From Rubellicoccus peritrichatus (GTDB lineage Bacteria > Verrucomicrobiota > Verrucomicrobiia > Opitutales > Cerasicoccaceae): a stretch of DNA of 64,000 nucleotides. The stretch is from contig NZ_CP136920.1 in assembly GCF_033100135.1 (NCBI RefSeq), positions 3,653,001-3,717,000 on the forward strand, read 5' to 3'. Shown in pieces: positions 25,901 to 33,034 of the stretch. How positions within the stretch are numbered: the stretch's first letter is position 1; each line of letters starts with the position of its first letter. The translations under genes and the position numbers were made by a program. Under the pieces are notes generated by a model, which was given only the letters and a program-made list of their open reading frames with translations, was not told where the DNA came from and ran no database searches.

Positions 25901-25939
25901 TTGGTAATGGAAGTATGTGCTGTCTCTCTTAGGAGGTGG

Positions 25940-26581
25940 TTATGCCGCGCGTTTTGCTTTGCGCCATCGGCGCAGTCCGGCGGCACCGAGGGCGAGCACT
26001 CCGAGTCCGGTCGCAACGGCTGCGGGTTCTGGGACAGCACCTGTCTGGATGTTCGCGCCGGTGTCTTCATAGGCCCACTGGACGATCTCAAAAGTTCCCG
26101 TGTCGCCACCTTCGGTCAGGATGACTTCTGCCCAGCCGTAGAGGGTCGTGCCTGCGGGTCGGAATTGAAAGCCGATGTATCCACTCTCGCCACTCGTGAA
26201 GCCAGTGGCATTTCTGATATTTCCATCGAGTAGAACCGTTAGAGCTTCTGCATTAAAAACTGCGCTACCGGCATTGACGTAGTTACTCAGTCCCAGGTTC
26301 AGGATATCTTCCCTGTTACCAGGAGCAACAGCCCTGATTCCAAAGCCATTTCCACCATTAAATAGATCTACAAAACGGTTTAAGAAACTGTAGACTCTGA
26401 TTTCTCTTCCCCCCTCTCCGTCAATATCCCAGTCGAAGGTACCGTTACCATTACCAGCAATGCCACCACTCAGCCCAAGATCGACATTGGTGACGATGAT
26501 ACCGTTCAGGCTAGTACTTCCTAAAAGCGCACCGATCGTCGCGGCAGTTAAATTACGTCGTTTGTTTTTACCTAAATGCAT
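25940..26581 (-). CDS. PEP-CTERM protein, array copy 9
   Basis: A 213-residue secreted protein, the closest relative of copy 8. Both share LTAATIGALLGSTSLNGIIV and TNVDLGLSGGIAGNGNG, followed by TFDWDIDG, almost without change at the DNA level. Their residues about 48-100 differ strongly. The C-terminal module is GYIGFQFRPAGTTLYGWAEV with VQWAYEDTGANIQTG, and the tail VPEPAAVATGLGVLALGAAG and LRRWRKAKRAA. The start is the ATG at 26581; a longer frame reads back into the tail of copy 8 in another phase. Confidence 0.85.
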   Translation of the reverse strand: MHLGKNKRRNLTAATIGALLGSTSLNGIIVTNVDLGLSGGIAGNGNGTFDWDIDGEGGREIRVYSFLNRFVDLFNGGNGFGIRAVAPGNREDILNLGLSNYVNAGSAVFNAEALTVLLDGNIRNATGFTSGESGYIGFQFRPAGTTLYGWAEVILTEGGDTGTFEIVQWAYEDTGANIQTGAVPEPAAVATGLGVLALGAAGLRRWRKAKRAA

Positions 26582-26610
26582 TATGTGATTTTGTATGTGA
26601 AGTCGTTTAT

Positions 26611-26640
26611 TCTCTCTGTCTCCGCGTCTCCGCGAGAGCT
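26611..26640. repeat. TCTCTCTGTCTCCGCG-type short repeat in array spacer
   Basis: The spacer between copies 8 and 9 holds TCTCTCTGTCTCCGCGTCTC followed by CGCGAGAG. It is a relative of the short dispersed repeat in other spacers. A further weak version is at about 27328-27350. Confidence 0.4.
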
Positions 26641-26651
26641 TTTGAAGATTA

Positions 26652-27293
26652 TCAAGCAGCCTGCTTCGTCTTGCGCCAGCGGCGGAGTCCGGCAGCGCCA
26701 AGGGCTAAGGCACCTAGGCCTGTAGCAACGGTGGCGGGCTCGGGGATGGCGCCTGTCTGAATATTCGCGCCGGTGTCTTCATAGGCCCACTGGACGATTT
26801 CAAAAGTCCCTGTGTCACCGCCTTCGGTTAGGACGACTTCCGCCCAGCCGTAAAGGGTCGTGCCTGCGGGTCGGAATTGAAAGCCGATGTAACCATTCTC
26901 GCCACTCGTGAAGCCAGTGGCAAATCTGATATTTCCATCGCGTAGAATCGTATAGATATATGAACCAAAAGTTGCGTCACCAGTATTGACGTAGTTACTC
27001 AGTCCCAGATTCAGAAGATTTCCCGCGCCAGCAGGACCAAGCGCCCTGACTCCAAAGCTATTTCCACGACTAAATAGATCTACGATTCTGTCTTGGAAAA
27101 TATCGACTATAGCTTCTTGTCCTCCTTGTCCATCAATATCCCAGTCGAAGGTGCCGTTACCATTGCCGGCAATGCCACCACTTAGCCCAAGATCGACGTT
27201 GGTAACGATGATACCGTTCAGGCTAGTACTTCCTAAAAGCGCACCGATCGTCGCGGCAGTTAAATTACGTCGCTTGTTTTTGTTAGGATACAT
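26652..27293 (-). CDS. PEP-CTERM protein, array copy 8
   Basis: A 213-residue secreted protein with N-terminus MYPNKNKRRNLTAATIGALL, sister of copy 9. The acidic motif is TFDWDIDGQGG. The region after it (about residues 50-100) carries most of the differences from copy 9, while FATGFTSGENGYIGFQFRPA and the following GWAEVVLTEGGDTGTFEI are nearly identical. The tail is IPEPATVATGLGALALGAAG and LRRWRKTKQAA. This pattern of similar ends and a different middle suggests either recent duplication with fast change of the middle or exchange between copies. Confidence 0.85.
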   Translation of the reverse strand: MYPNKNKRRNLTAATIGALLGSTSLNGIIVTNVDLGLSGGIAGNGNGTFDWDIDGQGGQEAIVDIFQDRIVDLFSRGNSFGVRALGPAGAGNLLNLGLSNYVNTGDATFGSYIYTILRDGNIRFATGFTSGENGYIGFQFRPAGTTLYGWAEVVLTEGGDTGTFEIVQWAYEDTGANIQTGAIPEPATVATGLGALALGAAGLRRWRKTKQAA

Positions 27294-27361
27294 TATGACT
27301 TTTTATATCGAAAATGTTTATTTGCTGTGCCCCGATCTCCGAGAGGGGATTAAAAGCTTAT

Positions 27362-28000
27362 TCAAGCTACTTGCTTCGCCTTGCGCCAGCGACGCAGCCC
27401 GGCAGCGCCAAGGGCCAGGGCACCCAGGCCGGTGGCGACGGCGGCGGGTTCCGGGATGGCGCCGGTATCGCCGACTTGAATAGCCTGGTCAAAAGTATCC
27501 TCATAGGCCCACTCATGAATGGTAATAGCAAAGTCTGGCGTTCTGGTTACGGTAGCCCTTGCCCATCCAAAACGAACGGTGTTGGGAAGTTCAGTTCTTT
27601 CCAAAAAGGTAAAACCAAAGTAAGCCGAAACACCTGAGGTGAATTCTGCAAAATCGTCAAAAGCCCCGTTAGAATAGTTAAAATTGTTTTCAAAGCTCTT
27701 TGATGCCGAAACGGTATAATTTGTTGCCAGATTGGCCAGGCTACTAGGGTTTCCGCTCGTCACAATACCTTCAAAACCACCGCCTGCACCATGTATGAGA
27801 AAATAACCTGGAAAAGTCTGAACACTTGCATCAATAATTCCATTTCCATCAATATCCCATGCGCCAGAATCATCGTTTAGAGTGAAGGCGTTTGACGAAT
27901 CAAAGTACTGAATAATGCCCTGTGCATTACTGGCTGCGAGGAGAGAACTGACTGCTGCTGTTACGGTTGCTTGAGTGTGCTTCTTTTCTTTGGAGAACAT
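27362..28000 (-). CDS. PEP-CTERM protein, array copy 7
   Basis: A 212-residue secreted protein. The N-terminus MFSKEKKHTQATVTAAVSSL continues LAASNAQGIIQYFDSSNAFT and is almost identical to that of copy 6. The rest belongs to the other subtype: ITIHEWAYEDTFDQAIQVG instead of HRWAYEDDGS, with RFGWARATVTRTPD before it. The acidic motif is AWDIDGNG. The tail is IPEPAAVATGLGALALGAAG and LRRWRKAKQVA. The start at 28000 puts the signal peptide first; the longer open frame upstream overlaps copy 6 out of phase. It is a likely mosaic gene. Confidence 0.85.
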   Translation of the reverse strand: MFSKEKKHTQATVTAAVSSLLAASNAQGIIQYFDSSNAFTLNDDSGAWDIDGNGIIDASVQTFPGYFLIHGAGGGFEGIVTSGNPSSLANLATNYTVSASKSFENNFNYSNGAFDDFAEFTSGVSAYFGFTFLERTELPNTVRFGWARATVTRTPDFAITIHEWAYEDTFDQAIQVGDTGAIPEPAAVATGLGALALGAAGLRRWRKAKQVA

Positions 28001-28055
28001 ATATGGTCTGATTTGTGATTTATTTCTGCGTTTGGGGAAAAATGGAGTCTGCTTA

Positions 28056-28703
28056 TCAAGCAGCTTGTTTTGCCTTGCGCCAGCGACGGAGTCCGGCGGC
28101 GCCGAGGGCGAGAGCACCCAGGCCGGTAGCGACAGTAGCGGGCTCGGGGATAACACCAGTGTCGCCGACTTGGATGCTGCTGCCATCATCTTCATAAGCC
28201 CAGCGGTGGACGGTGATACCTGGATCATTGCCGTCAAAAAAAGTGACCTCAGCCCAGCCGTACTGTGGCCCGCTGCCTAAGTTAAAATAGAAGCCCATGA
28301 ACCCGGTTTCTCCCGAAGTAAATCCGCTCGCTCCAACGAATGTCGAGTTATTCACTATAATCTTATTATTCGCGAAAGACTCTGTATTGGACGGAATAGT
28401 ATAACCCGATGCTAGGTTTGCTATGTCGCCACCATTCGTAAACATTCCGGCTGATTGACCTGGATTGGTTGCCAACGAGTAAGCGACAAAATAACCGGTA
28501 AAAATATTATGCAACCCAATCTCGCCTATGAAGGGATCACCATCAATGTTCCAAGTTGCACTGCTGTTGCCTCCCTGGCCAGCGCTGAAGGCATTTGACG
28601 AGTCAAAGTACTGAATAATGCCTTGTGCGTTACTTGCTGCGAAGAGTGAACTGACTGCGGCTGTTACGGTTGCTTGAGTGTGCTTCTTTTCTTTGAGGAA
28701 CAT
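28056..28703 (-). CDS. PEP-CTERM protein, array copy 6
   Basis: A 215-residue secreted protein. The N-terminus MFLKEKKHTQATVTAAVSSL is shared with copy 7, but the C-terminal module (YGWAEVTFFDGNDPGITVHR, then WAYEDDGSSIQVG) resembles that of copy 12. The acidic motif is TWNIDGDP. The tail is IPEPATVATGLGALALGAAG and LRRWRKAKQAA. Its upstream region (28704-28800) resembles the upstream region of copy 13, with a shared run around CTGAA-N-CT-N-N-GATGAAT-type sequence, so this may be a promoter region of its own after the 428-base gap to copy 5. Confidence 0.85.
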   Translation of the reverse strand: MFLKEKKHTQATVTAAVSSLFAASNAQGIIQYFDSSNAFSAGQGGNSSATWNIDGDPFIGEIGLHNIFTGYFVAYSLATNPGQSAGMFTNGGDIANLASGYTIPSNTESFANNKIIVNNSTFVGASGFTSGETGFMGFYFNLGSGPQYGWAEVTFFDGNDPGITVHRWAYEDDGSSIQVGDTGVIPEPATVATGLGALALGAAGLRRWRKAKQAA

Positions 28704-28927
28704 AGGGTCTGATTTGTGTTATATTTCTGCGCTGGGAAAATTTGGGCGCGGAATATATCAGACGTCACCTGAACCTCCGATGAATCGCCCCATTTTTATA
28801 GGGGAAAATCATCGATTTACATTTTTTACACAAAGTGGGTTGATTATGAGAGGGCTGCTGTGGATTAAAAATATTAGCTTATTGCTTCATATCCTCTTGA
28901 TGACCAGTTTTTTATGGCAGCTTTTCA

Positions 28928-29060
28928 GGTAGGGCGCAGTCTCCAGACAAGCCGAACACTGCCCCTGGCATCGCTGCTTTTCTCTACAACAACGTTCGGC
29001 TTGTCAGGAGACTGCGCTCTACCTTCCATTACACCGCTCTAAAAGTTAACAAGATGAAAA
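28928..29060. repeat. Long palindromic repeat with conserved flank, copy 5 (inverted)
   Basis: Arms at 28928-28957 and 28994-29023, matching with two mismatches. The conserved flank lies to the right (TTCCATTACACCGCTCTAAA and on to CAAGATGAAA) and is the reverse complement of the left flank of copies 2 and 3, so this copy is inserted in the opposite orientation. It lies in the largest spacer of the PEP-CTERM array. Confidence 0.85.
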
Positions 29061-29095
29061 AACAGAGTCTTCATCCTGAGACTCAAGGAATTGAA

Positions 29096-29130
29096 CGCTC
29101 TGTGCTCTCTGTGCCTCTGTGGCTAAATTA
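29096..29130. repeat. TCTGTGCTCTCTGTG-type short dispersed repeat
   Basis: CGCTCTGTGCTCTCTGTGCC is followed by TCTGTGGCTAAATTA, ending one base before the stop of array copy 5. It closely matches the copy at 21651-21680, including the GCTAAAT end. In both places it follows a long palindromic repeat. Confidence 0.6.
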
Positions 29131-29131
29131 T

Positions 29132-29773
29132 TTAGAAACTACTTTTGTGCAGCTGCTTTGCCTTGCGCCAGCGGCGCAGTCCGGCTGCTCCGAGCGCAAG
29201 GGCTCCCAGTCCGGTGGCAACGGCGGCGGGTTCCGGGATCACGCCGGTGTCGCCGACTCGTATGCTGCCGCCATCGTCTTCATAGGCCCATTGATGCATG
29301 GTGACACCTGGGCCTGCCGGGTTGGTTTTATCAAACATAGTGATCTGCGCCCATCCATATAGGGTTGTGCCGCCATTCTCGAAACGAAAACCAAAGTAGC
29401 CCGCAACTCCCGTCGTGAATCCTATCTGATTGCCTAAATATGAGCTACTAATAATCGAAGTATGGGGTCGATAGGCGAAATTACCTGATACACCGACAAT
29501 GTAATTGGTCGTTTGATTCGTTATCTTTACTGCGATGGCGGCAAAATAGGGATAATTGCTAAGCCCTACGTAATGGCCTCCATAATCTACGATCAATTCA
29601 GCTTCGCTGTCACCTTCACCGTCGATGTTCCAGTCGACATCCACATTAATTCTAAAGCCAACGTGATACTCGTTTGACTGATCGAAGTATTGAATGGCGC
29701 CCTGTACGCTGCTGGCCGCAACGAGTGAAGTGACGGTCGTCGTCGCTGCTTTGCATTTGCGCTTATGGCTCAT
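29132..29773 (-). CDS. PEP-CTERM protein, array copy 5
   Basis: A 213-residue secreted protein with N-terminus MSHKRKCKAATTTVTSLVAA and then SSVQGAIQYFDQSNEYHVGF. The acidic motif is DWNIDGEGDSEAE. With copy 4 it forms a pair marked by HQWAYEDDGGSIRVG and by GYFGFRFENGGTTLYGWAQI. The tail is IPEPAAVATGLGALALGAAG and LRRWRKAKQLHKSSF; the end is extended by five residues compared with other copies, probably because of sequence change at the stop next to the short repeat. It lies 135 bases after the unrelated PEP-CTERM gene. Confidence 0.85.
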   Translation of the reverse strand: MSHKRKCKAATTTVTSLVAASSVQGAIQYFDQSNEYHVGFRINVDVDWNIDGEGDSEAELIVDYGGHYVGLSNYPYFAAIAVKITNQTTNYIVGVSGNFAYRPHTSIISSSYLGNQIGFTTGVAGYFGFRFENGGTTLYGWAQITMFDKTNPAGPGVTMHQWAYEDDGGSIRVGDTGVIPEPAAVATGLGALALGAAGLRRWRKAKQLHKSSF

Positions 29774-29789
29774 GTATTATGAATTGTTT

Positions 29790-29809
29790 TTACCACGGAG
29801 ACACGGAGC
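29790..29809. repeat. TACCACGGAGACACGGAG short repeat
   Basis: TTACCACGGAGACACGGAGC lies just upstream of array copy 5. It is the inverse-orientation form of the TCTCTGTG/TCTCCGTG repeats in other spacers. Confidence 0.55.
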
Positions 29810-29908
29810 GAAGTAACGATCTCTGCGCCACACCTGCGCCAGAATTGGAGATCAAATGGGATCGAGTAAAACCTGATCCGCGATTACTTGGGTCACGCAG
29901 TGGGAAAA

Positions 29909-30676
29909 CTACCTGCTGCCTGAGGGTTTTTGTCTCCGTAGAATGGCAAGGGCCAAAACACCGATGCCAACCATTGAGACATAGTAGGCTGGTTCAGGAA
30001 CCACGGTGCCCTCTATGTCAATATTACCCAGTCGGGTCGAGCTGTGGAAAGTAGTGCCTGAACCAACATTGTTAGAGCCCCAAACATAGAGTCGGAAGTT
30101 GACGACATCCCCGCTAACGATCCCAGATGGCATCCCCTCGTTGACAACAAAAGAATCGATATCACCTGAATCAGGATCATTGTTCACTGAGCCGATCAAG
30201 TCAGCACTGCTGAAGCTCGTGTCATTGATACGATATGCGAGTTGACTATCCTGCCAACCGATACGTCCGCTGGAAGAATTGAAATTAACTCGTGTGTCGT
30301 AGCTGAATGATTCGAGTGTAAGCGTCTGCCCCCCACTCAGTCCATCGACAGTGAAGCTAAATTCAAAATATTGTTGATCTGCGATCGCATCCGCTGCGGT
30401 CGTCGTGTCATCGGCTTCGCCACCTGCTGCGCTGTAGTAGTTAATCTCACCGCCGGAAATCTGACTTGAACCACTTATGTTATCATTGTTGTCCGCACCA
30501 CCTAACCCGCTTCCCTGAGCACTATCTAGAATGCTACTCGTATAAATACTGCCAACGCCCTCCAAATCACCATCATCAATGGTAGAACCCCATGTTACAA
30601 GCATCACTGCTTGGGATTGCAAAAAAAAGAGTAGTGAGCTACTCAGAAGAATTGTTTTAATACTGAACTTCATCAT
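29909..30676 (-). CDS. PEP-CTERM protein of a different family inside the array
   Basis: A 255-residue secreted protein with a signal peptide (MMKFSIKTILLSSSLLFFLQ, cleavage near SQA) and a classical PEP-CTERM tail, VPEPAYYVSMVGIGVLALAI followed by LRRQKPSGSR. The middle is rich in Ser, Gly, Asp and Asn (GSGLGGADNNDNISGSSQIS) and has FEFSFTVDGLSGGQTLTLES, a beta-sandwich-like pattern seen in many PEP-CTERM proteins. It has none of the features of the 13 array copies (no WDIDG, no GWAEV, no GLRRWRK), so it is an unrelated gene that sits in, or interrupted, the array. Confidence 0.8.
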   Translation of the reverse strand: MMKFSIKTILLSSSLLFFLQSQAVMLVTWGSTIDDGDLEGVGSIYTSSILDSAQGSGLGGADNNDNISGSSQISGGEINYYSAAGGEADDTTTAADAIADQQYFEFSFTVDGLSGGQTLTLESFSYDTRVNFNSSSGRIGWQDSQLAYRINDTSFSSADLIGSVNNDPDSGDIDSFVVNEGMPSGIVSGDVVNFRLYVWGSNNVGSGTTFHSSTRLGNIDIEGTVVPEPAYYVSMVGIGVLALAILRRQKPSGSR

Positions 30677-30909
30677 TTTTTTAAAATTTATATTATAATA
30701 CTTGAAGCAAAAATTGATTATCTTTTCCGAATATGAGCCATCCCAAGTCTATTTCAGGCTTGTGGACGTTTGTACGCATAAAATCAAAAAAACACCCCGT
30801 GTCTGTCACTGCACCCGACGGATGTGGTGGCTGTTTTGTTGTAGTGTTTTTATTTATCGATTTCATAATTAAACTGAATGTTGATCTTTGTTTTGTTATC
30901 GGAAGAGAT

Positions 30910-31545
30910 TTAGGCCGCTTGCTTTTGCTTCCTCCAGCGGCGCAGTCCGGCTGCTCCTAAAGCGAGGGCGCCCAGACCGGTGGCCACGGCGGCGGGTTCG
31001 GGAATGGCGCCGGTGTTGCCGACTCGTATCCCACTGCCATCATCCTGATAGGCCCATTGATGCACGGTTACGCCGACACCGCTCGGACTCGGGTTGGTTT
31101 TATCAAAAAATGTGGCCTCAGCCCAGCCGTATACAGTCATGCCGCCATCCTCGAAACGAAAGCCAAAATAGCCCGCTTCACCCGAAGTAAATCCATTTAT
31201 ATTATTGAAATCTGAGGAAACAATTATTCCAGAATTGTAGAAAGGAGCAAAGTTTGCCGATGCATCTACAATATAGTTTGTAGTCTGATTCTGTATTACA
31301 GTATTGATTGCGAAAAAGGTGGGATAACCGTTAAGCCCTAAGTAACCGCCTCCGTTGGCAACCTCCCAGCTAGCTTCGCTGCCACCTTCGCCATCGATAT
31401 TCCAATCAATCGATGCACTGTTGCCAAAGCCAACGTTGTATTCGTTTGAATCGTCATAGTATTGAATGATGCCAGGTGCGCTGTTTGCAGCGACAAGTGA
31501 GGTGAAGGCAGTTGTTGCTGCTTTGTGGTAGTGTTTTTTGTTCAT
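30910..31545 (-). CDS. PEP-CTERM protein, array copy 4
   Basis: A 211-residue secreted protein with N-terminus MNKKHYHKAATTAFTSLVAA and NSAPGIIQYYDDSNEYNVGF. The acidic motif is DWNIDGEGGSEAS. The C-terminal module is GYFGFRFEDGGMTVYGWAEA then VTVHQWAYQDDGSGIRVG; the tail IPEPAAVATGLGALALGAAG and LRRWRKQKQAA shares the KQKQ end with copy 3. It is the sister of copy 5. It is followed downstream by the 233-base gap before the unrelated PEP-CTERM gene, in which nothing else was recognised. Confidence 0.85.
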   Translation of the reverse strand: MNKKHYHKAATTAFTSLVAANSAPGIIQYYDDSNEYNVGFGNSASIDWNIDGEGGSEASWEVANGGGYLGLNGYPTFFAINTVIQNQTTNYIVDASANFAPFYNSGIIVSSDFNNINGFTSGEAGYFGFRFEDGGMTVYGWAEATFFDKTNPSPSGVGVTVHQWAYQDDGSGIRVGNTGAIPEPAAVATGLGALALGAAGLRRWRKQKQAA

Positions 31546-31557
31546 ATATTATAATTT

Positions 31558-31614
31558 TTACCACGGAGGTATGGATAAGGTAGTGGACCTTAAGCTCCAT
31601 TCCCTCCGTGGTAA
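31558..31614. repeat. Paired TTACCACGGAGG / CCTCCGTGGTAA inverted repeat
   Basis: A perfect 12-base inverted repeat (31558-31569 and 31603-31614) with a 33-base loop in the spacer between array copies 3 and 4. Each arm is the core of the short CACGGAG repeat, so here two copies face each other. Confidence 0.6.
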
Positions 31615-31639
31615 TACTATACTTCTACTAATGAAATTT

Positions 31640-32293
31640 TTAAGTAGCTTGCTTTTGCTTCCGCCAGCGGCGCAGTCCGGCCGCACCCATGGCGAGGGCT
31701 CCGAGTCCGGTGGCAACGGCGGTGGGTTCAGGGATGGCGCCAACCTGAATGGAGCTACCATCATCCTCAAAAGCCCAGCGATGGACGGTTACGCCGATGC
31801 CGCTCGGGTTCGTATCATCGTAGAAAGTAACTTCGGCCCAACCTAACCTGGTATTTCCTCCCATGTCTTCTGGAGGTAGGCGAAAGCCCATATAGCCAGC
31901 AACTCCGCTAGTAAATCCATCTAGTTTATTGAATTCCCCGGAAGCGATGAGGGCCGAAACGACACTGCTTTGAAAGGGTAGATATGCCGTGACGTATAGG
32001 GGTGGTGGTGTATTGACCAATGCGCTAAATGTGGTAACGAAAGCAATAGGACCATAGCTAAATACTGTTCCTGCATTTAGCCCCATGTAGGTGCCACCAA
32101 AAAAATTCCATTGAGCCTCAGCAATGCCATCCGGATTCCCATCAATATCCCAAGGGGTAGCAGCATTGCTTCCGAATCCGGCATTGAACTCGTGGGAGTT
32201 ATCGAAATATTGAATACTGCCCTGTGCGCTGCTGGCAGCTATGAGGGAAGTGACGGTCACGGTGGCTGCTTTGTGAAAGTCTTTTTTGTTCAT
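31640..32293 (-). CDS. PEP-CTERM protein, array copy 3
   Basis: A 217-residue secreted protein, sister of copy 2. The N-terminus is MNKKDFHKAATVTVTSLIAA then SSAQGSIQYFDNSHEFNAGF; the acidic motif is PWDIDGNPDG. The C-terminal module is YMGFRLPPEDMGGNTRLGWA then VTVHRWAFEDDGSSIQVG. The tail IPEPTAVATGLGALAMGAAG and LRRWRKQKQAT combines the ALAM variant of copy 2 with the KQKQ end of copy 4. This is another hint that segments have been exchanged between neighbours. Confidence 0.85.
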   Translation of the reverse strand: MNKKDFHKAATVTVTSLIAASSAQGSIQYFDNSHEFNAGFGSNAATPWDIDGNPDGIAEAQWNFFGGTYMGLNAGTVFSYGPIAFVTTFSALVNTPPPLYVTAYLPFQSSVVSALIASGEFNKLDGFTSGVAGYMGFRLPPEDMGGNTRLGWAEVTFYDDTNPSGIGVTVHRWAFEDDGSSIQVGAIPEPTAVATGLGALAMGAAGLRRWRKQKQAT

Positions 32294-32333
32294 ATATTAC
32301 GAATGATTATTTTATCGGATTTGCTCAAAATGC

Positions 32334-32993
32334 TTACTTGGCTTTTTTTGCCTTGCGCCAGCGGCGCAGTCCAGCCGCACCCATGGCGAGTGCGCCGAGG
32401 CCGGTGGCAATAGTCGCAGGTTCTGGGATGGCGCCAACTTGAATGTTACTGCCATCATCCTGAAACGCCCAGCGATGGACGGTTACGCCGATGCCGCTTG
32501 GATTAGAGTCGTTGTAAAAGGTGACTTCCGCCCAGCCTAACTTAATGTTTCCTTCCATGTCTTCTTTGGGAAGGCGAAAGCCCATGTAGCCACTAACGCC
32601 GCTTGTGAAGTCAGCAAGATTGTTGAATTCCCCGGAAACGATAAGGGCCGAAGCTCCGCTGGCTTCAAAGGGCTGATAGGCGGTTATGGTTTCGTTTACA
32701 GGTAGGTTGAGTAATGAATCAAATGTCACAAGCGCAGCGAAAGGACCGCCGTAGCCATAGGCAGATCCTCCAATTAGACCCATGTAGCTGCCAACAACAT
32801 TCCATCGAGCATCGGCGAGCCCATCCGGATTCCCATCGATATCCCAAGGGGTAATGCCATTGCTTCCGAGACCAGCACTGAATTCATTGGATGTGTCGAA
32901 GTACTGGATGATACCCTGAGCACTGCTGGCAGCGACGAGTGATGTAAGTGTAGCCGCGGTTGCCTTGCTGCTTTTACTTCTTATAGTGATCAT
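32334..32993 (-). CDS. PEP-CTERM protein, array copy 2
   Basis: A 219-residue secreted protein with N-terminus MITIRSKSSKATAATLTSLV then AASSAQGIIQYFDTSNEFSA. The acidic motif is PWDIDGNPDGLAD, as in copy 3. The C-terminal module is YMGFRLPKEDMEGNIKLGWA with VTVHRWAFQDDGSNIQVG, and the tail IPEPATIATGLGALAMGAAG plus LRRWRKAKKAK. It shares AFEASGA/SALIVSGEFNNL-like words with copy 3. It lies 41 bases downstream of copy 1. Confidence 0.85.
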   Translation of the reverse strand: MITIRSKSSKATAATLTSLVAASSAQGIIQYFDTSNEFSAGLGSNGITPWDIDGNPDGLADARWNVVGSYMGLIGGSAYGYGGPFAALVTFDSLLNLPVNETITAYQPFEASGASALIVSGEFNNLADFTSGVSGYMGFRLPKEDMEGNIKLGWAEVTFYNDSNPSGIGVTVHRWAFQDDGSNIQVGAIPEPATIATGLGALAMGAAGLRRWRKAKKAK

Positions 32994-33034
32994 GAAAGTT
33001 GTATTAATTATAAAATAACTTTGATGCTTCGCAC

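Noticed and set aside
17483-29060. Long palindromes as ends of an insertion sequence
   Set aside because: No transposase gene lies between any pair and no target-site duplications were apparent; they fit better as separate non-autonomous elements.
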